A model generated the notes under the pieces. It searched no databases. It saw only the letters and a program-made list of their open reading frames with translations, and was not told the origin of the DNA. A stretch of 8,027 nt of DNA. Origin: CAZHRC01 sp964533865. GTDB taxonomy: Bacteria > Bacillota > Clostridia > Tissierellales > Peptoniphilaceae. Both the position numbers and the translations under genes were made by a program. The stretch is taken from positions 1 through 8,027 of the forward strand of contig CAZHRC010000036.1 of assembly GCA_964533865.1 (NCBI GenBank), written 5' to 3'. This document shows positions 5,148-8,027 of the stretch, in pieces (position 1 is the first letter of the stretch; each line of letters opens with the position of its first letter).

Positions 5148-6110
5148 ATGGTCAAAAAATTGTTCGCTTTACTACTTACTGGGGCATTGGTCGTCGCAAG
5201 TCCAGCGGCCACAGCACACGCTCAACCCGTTTCTGCCCCAACCATCCACCGCATAGGCTCCACCGATCGCTATTTTACCTCGATTGAAGTCAGCCGTGCG
5301 TCTTATGAACAATCCGCCTACGCGATCATCGCAACTGGCGACAACTACGCTGATGCTTTGGTGGGTTCCAGCTTAGCTGATGCCTTTAACGCGCCCATAT
5401 TATTGGTGCCCCGCGACGGGATCACTCAAGCGGTTCTCAACGAATTGCACCGTTTAAATGTTCAATACGTCTTTGTTCTCGGCGGCGCCGAAGTCGTCTC
5501 TCCAGCAGCAGAATCCAAGTTAAAACAGCATTGGTCTGTGGAGCGCATCGCCGGCGGTAACCGATACGAAACCGCCCTTGCCATCGCAACCAAAGTCATG
5601 ACTTTCCGCCCTGGCAAAACCGTGGTGCTTGCCGATGGCAACAACTACCCCGACGCCTTATCTGCGAGTGCTTTCGTCGCCAAAAACGACTGTTTGATGC
5701 TACTCGTCAACGATAACACGCTCATCCCGGGTAGCGGACCCATTCTCTCAAAAGCGGAGAAGGTCTACATCATCGGTGGCGAGGAGATTGTGACCAAGAA
5801 ACTCGAAACCGCCTACAACGCTACAAGGCTAGCAGGCGAGGATCGCTACGCCACTTCCCTCGAAGTCTCCAAACAACAAGAATCCCGCCCGGCGACCGTG
5901 ATCATGGTCAACGGCGAAAACTTTCCCGACGCCCTATCGGCAGTGTCTTTAGCTAAGAAACACAACGCGCCGATTTTGCTCAAAAACCCCGAGCCGACAG
6001 AAGATGAAACAGCCTACCTCGATCCAGTGAAGACGATGTATATCATTGGAGGCGAGGAAGCCATGCTAGAAACGACGGTTTCCGATTTGGTCCAGTCGTT
6101 GGTCGAGTAA
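5148..6110 (+). CDS. Secreted cell-wall-binding protein with three CWB2 repeats
   Basis: 320 residues. Signal peptide 1-25 (cleavage near AHA-QP). The rest is three CWB2 (cell wall binding repeat 2) modules and nothing else: about 35-132 (RIGSTDRY, TGDNYADALVGSSLAD, YVFVLGG), 133-226 (RIAGGNRYETA, DGNNYPDALSASAFVA, VYIIGGEE) and 227-318 (RLAGEDRYATS, NGENFPDALSAVSLA, MYIIGGEE). Three repeats are the usual functional set; in Clostridioides difficile they form a pseudo-trimer that attaches proteins non-covalently to the anionic polymer PSII. With no separate effector domain, it may be a structural surface-layer component or a polymer-shielding protein. ATG 5148 follows GGAGGTGA. The next gene begins 12 bases after its stop. 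Repeat wording matches the downstream protein closely, so the pair probably arose by tandem duplication. Confidence 0.9.
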   Translation: MVKKLFALLLTGALVVASPAATAHAQPVSAPTIHRIGSTDRYFTSIEVSRASYEQSAYAIIATGDNYADALVGSSLADAFNAPILLVPRDGITQAVLNELHRLNVQYVFVLGGAEVVSPAAESKLKQHWSVERIAGGNRYETALAIATKVMTFRPGKTVVLADGNNYPDALSASAFVAKNDCLMLLVNDNTLIPGSGPILSKAEKVYIIGGEEIVTKKLETAYNATRLAGEDRYATSLEVSKQQESRPATVIMVNGENFPDALSAVSLAKKHNAPILLKNPEPTEDETAYLDPVKTMYIIGGEEAMLETTVSDLVQSLVE

Positions 6111-6122
6111 AGGAGAAGTTTG

Positions 6123-7550
6123 ATGAAAAAAAAGATAACCGCACTTGTATTGGCCGCATTGTTGGTGCTGCCGATGTTTGTATCCACTGTAGAAGCTAAA
6201 AACTTAGGCAGGCTACGCGTCGCCGGAAGCGATCGCTACGCCACCGCTGTAGAAATCAGCAAATCCACCTTTAAAAAGACCAGTCGCGTCATTTTAGCCA
6301 CCGGATCCAACTACGCCGACGCTCTCGTCGGGAGTGGACTCTCCGATGCTTATGACGCACCGATTCTATTGATTCAAAAAGATCGCATTCCCGACGTGGT
6401 CACCAATGAGCTGGATAGGCTAAAACCTCAACACATCTACCTCCTCGGCGGCAACGCAGCCATCGATGAGCAGGTGGAAGTCGAACTGGGCAGACGTTTT
6501 GTCGTCAAACGCCTAGGCGGTCAAAACCGGTTTGAAACCGCGACTGTCATCGCAGATGAAGTCAGCAAAACCCGTAGCACCGCTAACGTCTCCATCGTCA
6601 ACGGTCTCAATTTCCCAGATGCCCTATCCGCCTCGGCATACGTGGCGAAGCACAACGGCATCTTGCTCTTATCTGATGGGAACACCTTGACTGACGCTGC
6701 ACACAACTACGCCAAATCCGCGTCTACCGTCCACGTTTTCGGCGGCGTCAATGCGGTATCCAACACCTTGACTTCGACTTATGACGCAACGCGCATATCC
6801 GGCAACAACCGCTATGAAACATCGGCTGCCATCGCAACTGCTGTCACCGACAAGCCAAAATACACGATCTTAGCTGATGGCACCAACTTCCCTGACGCTT
6901 TAGTCGCCGTGTCTTTGTCTCGATACTTAAACGATGCTCCTATTGTTTTGGTCGGTAAAGACGCCGTCGATCCATCGGTTCAAAGCTATCTGCTCAAAGG
7001 ACTCCACGCGGTCATCGTCGGCGGGGAAAGCGCTGTAAGCGACTGGTCGTTAAATACGATCACCCGCGCTGGCGCAACTTTGGAAAATGAAACAACCGCA
7101 TCCTTTAGAAATGTAAAAGTCTTAGATGACTATACCTTACAGTTGTACGAAACCTCGAGCGCTTCTGAGTTTGAACAAAATCCACGCCAAGTTCCACAAA
7201 TCGTCAAACTCAACGGCATCTCCATGATTGAACCCGAGGGGATATCCGCTAGTGAGCTCGCAGCCTACCAAGCAGAATCGAAAGCATACATCGAGCGTTT
7301 GATTCGAGGAAAAGCCGTACAAATTCGCACCGACGCCATCTCAGAAGGCGAAGGGACCCCACTGGTTTACGCCTATGTCGACGGCGTGATGATCAATGAA
7401 ATCCTCCTCTCCGACGGCTATGCCAACGTGGGCATCGAGCGATTCAACGCCGCCTACAACGAGGGTTTCGTCGCGCACATGCTCGATGCAAGATCCGATG
7501 AAAGAGGATTGTGGCGCCATCAACGCACCATGGATGGGATTAATTTTTAA
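6123..7550 (+). CDS. Secreted CWB2 protein with C-terminal degenerate SNase-like domain
   Basis: 475 residues. Signal peptide 1-25 (VEA-KN). Three CWB2 modules at about 31-128, 129-222 and 223-316 (RVAGSDRYATA, RLGGQNRFETA, RISGNNRYETS; GSNYADALVG, GLNFPDALSA, GTNFPDALVA). Residues about 328-465 resemble a thermonuclease (SNase) domain: VKVLDDYTLQLY for the VxDGDTxxL strand, AYQAESKAYIERLIRGKAVQI for the EAxxFxxxLxxGKxVxL helix and strand, LVYAYVDGVMINEILLSDGYANV for the LAYVYxxGxxVNxxLVxxGYAxV region, and a closing ERGLW. Catalytic positions look lost: DGD becomes DDY, the first Arg aligns with Lys362 or Asn364, and the GR of YGRLLAYV becomes TP (412-413). It is therefore probably a non-catalytic surface protein. 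ATG 6123 lies seven bases after AGGAG; an in-frame TTG at 6120 is less likely. Second gene of the CWB2 operon, followed by a terminator. Confidence 0.85.
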   Translation: MKKKITALVLAALLVLPMFVSTVEAKNLGRLRVAGSDRYATAVEISKSTFKKTSRVILATGSNYADALVGSGLSDAYDAPILLIQKDRIPDVVTNELDRLKPQHIYLLGGNAAIDEQVEVELGRRFVVKRLGGQNRFETATVIADEVSKTRSTANVSIVNGLNFPDALSASAYVAKHNGILLLSDGNTLTDAAHNYAKSASTVHVFGGVNAVSNTLTSTYDATRISGNNRYETSAAIATAVTDKPKYTILADGTNFPDALVAVSLSRYLNDAPIVLVGKDAVDPSVQSYLLKGLHAVIVGGESAVSDWSLNTITRAGATLENETTASFRNVKVLDDYTLQLYETSSASEFEQNPRQVPQIVKLNGISMIEPEGISASELAAYQAESKAYIERLIRGKAVQIRTDAISEGEGTPLVYAYVDGVMINEILLSDGYANVGIERFNAAYNEGFVAHMLDARSDERGLWRHQRTMDGINF

Positions 7551-7570
7551 AGTGAAGTGACGATAATAGG

Positions 7571-7603
7571 AAAAAGCGCATGCCGAAAGGCTGCGCTTTT
7601 TTT
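7571..7603 (+). terminator. Intrinsic terminator of the CWB2 operon
   Basis: AAAAAGCGCA (7571-7580) pairs with TGCGCTTTTT (7591 region onward), and an inner GCC-GAAA-GGC extends the stem past a one-base bulge. It ends in seven T (7597-7603). It starts 20 bases after the stop codon of the nuclease-like protein gene. The flanking A and T runs may allow some function in both directions. Confidence 0.9.
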
Positions 7604-7728
7604 GTCGTTGAACAAGAGGGGGAGTCGTGTAGCGAAAGGCGTGCCACGTGAAGTGTGGCTGCGGCGCGTGAAGGTCAAGGGATCAAGGTCAAGGACGTGA
7701 AGGTCAAGGTCAAGAAATAAGGTCAAAA

Positions 7729-7774
7729 CCCTCCCTCAGTCTGCTGCGCAGACAGCTCCCTCGGGGATGGAGCC
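7729..7774 (+). repeat. 46-bp double-hairpin element, copy 2
   Basis: Identical to 67-112, base for base, 7.66 kb away. Contains the GTCTGC/GCAGAC stem with the three-base loop and flanking CTCCCTC segments. Confidence 0.85.
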
Positions 7775-7844
7775 AAGGGCAACAGCAAGGTCAAGGACGA
7801 AGGTCAAGAGCATGAAGGTCAAGGTCAAAAGATCAAGGTCAAAA

Positions 7845-7890
7845 CCCTCCCTCAGTCTGCTGCGCAGACAGCTCCCTCGGGGATGGAGCT
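7845..7890 (+). repeat. 46-bp double-hairpin element, copy 3
   Basis: Same as copy 2 except the last base (C to T). It lies 116 bp from copy 2 in the same orientation. Confidence 0.85.
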
Positions 7891-7948
7891 AAGGGCAACG
7901 GCAAGGTCAAGGCCGAAGGTCAAGAGCATGAAGGTCAAGGTCTTATCA

Positions 7949-7965
7949 GCCACCCGAAGGGTGGC
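7949..7965 (+). repeat. Perfect 7-bp hairpin between repeat elements
   Basis: GCCACCC (7949-7955), loop GAA, GGGTGGC (7959-7965). It sits between the last heptamer and the inverted element and has no T run, so it is not a standard terminator. It looks like another member of the hairpin family in this block. Confidence 0.6.
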
Positions 7966-7973
7966 GTCCGTCA

Positions 7974-8027
7974 GGCTCCATCTTGGAGGGAGCTGGCTCG
8001 GCCGCCCTTTGCCGAGACTGAGGGAGG
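7974..8027 (-). repeat. Inverted, diverged copy of the double-hairpin element (cut by window end)
   Basis: Read on the plus strand it begins GGCTCCATC and ends GACTGAGGGAGG, which is the reverse complement framework of copies 1-3. The central hairpin differs entirely: CTCGGC pairs with GCCGAG around an eight-base loop, in place of GTCTGC/GCAGAC. The first stem is also changed (CTCCA/TGGAG). Framework and pairing are kept while arms differ. Confidence 0.7.

Larger units (their letters stand above)
7721..7942 (+). repeat. Tandem repeat of a 116-bp unit (1.9 copies)
   Basis: The unit begins GGTCAAAACCCTCC at 7721 and again at 7837. Each holds one double-hairpin element followed by the same spacer with AAGGTCA motifs. 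The spacers after the two hairpins (7775-7828 and 7891-7942) are nearly identical, with two or three base differences. The second copy breaks off at AAGGTCTTATCAGCC, where a different hairpin begins. The left block ends similarly with AAGGTCTTAGAGCC (near 126-139). Confidence 0.8.
7604..8027 (+). repeat. Gene-free right repeat block
   Basis: No credible gene is seen in these 424 bases. From about 7659 to the window end the DNA is made of AAGGTCA heptamers (thirteen copies starting at 7671, 7685, 7700, 7706, 7719, 7787, 7800, 7815, 7821, 7835, 7903, 7916 and 7931, all in one direction) and hairpin elements. Positions 7659-7688 repeat 11-40 with two changes. An imperfect hairpin (GCCAC/GTGGC) lies near 7643-7659. 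The block continues beyond the window. Confidence 0.8.

Noticed and set aside
7721..7942. CRISPR array
   Set aside because: Only two tandem units, spacers nearly identical instead of unique, repeats too long and doubly structured, and no cas genes in the window.

Overview
The window looks like chromosomal DNA of a Gram-positive, probably clostridial (Bacillota) bacterium of roughly balanced GC. This rests on proteins with three CWB2 cell-wall-binding repeats, strong AGGAGG-type ribosome binding sites, an RsgI-like anti-sigma factor, and short GC-rich hairpin repeats of a kind I recall from clostridial intergenic regions. No genus can be named from the sequence alone.

Layout. Positions 1-131 and about 7659-8027 are non-coding blocks built from the same parts: co-oriented AAGGTCA heptamers and a 46-bp double-hairpin element that is identical in both blocks. 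Between them lie two gene sets pointing away from a shared intergenic region at 5016-5147. Leftward (minus strand, in transcription order) are a MurJ/MviN lipid flippase, a D-Ala-D-Ala carboxypeptidase, tRNA-Arg(CCU) with its own promoter and strong terminator, a small secreted Cys/DGTG-repeat protein, an ECF sigma factor and an RsgI-like membrane anti-sigma factor. Rightward (plus strand) are two adjacent secreted CWB2 proteins, the second ending in a degenerate staphylococcal-nuclease-like domain, followed by a clear terminator.

How the genes may work together. The theme is the cell envelope. MurJ exports a lipid-linked wall precursor, the carboxypeptidase trims peptidoglycan stem peptides, and CWB2 repeats hold proteins non-covalently on a wall-associated anionic polymer. 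The sigma/anti-sigma pair is the kind of module that senses something outside the membrane. A TGAAAG-17-CGTATC site, resembling an ECF promoter, precedes the DGTG-repeat gene and suggests that the three-gene operon is autoregulated with the secreted protein as its first product. That link is inference.

Points most worth a second look: the CWB2-nuclease-like fusion whose catalytic positions appear lost; the face-to-face, overlapping promoters for murJ and the CWB2 genes; the small DGTG-repeat protein encoded with an ECF sigma/RsgI-like pair; and the repeat blocks, in which hairpin arms change sequence while complementarity is kept.
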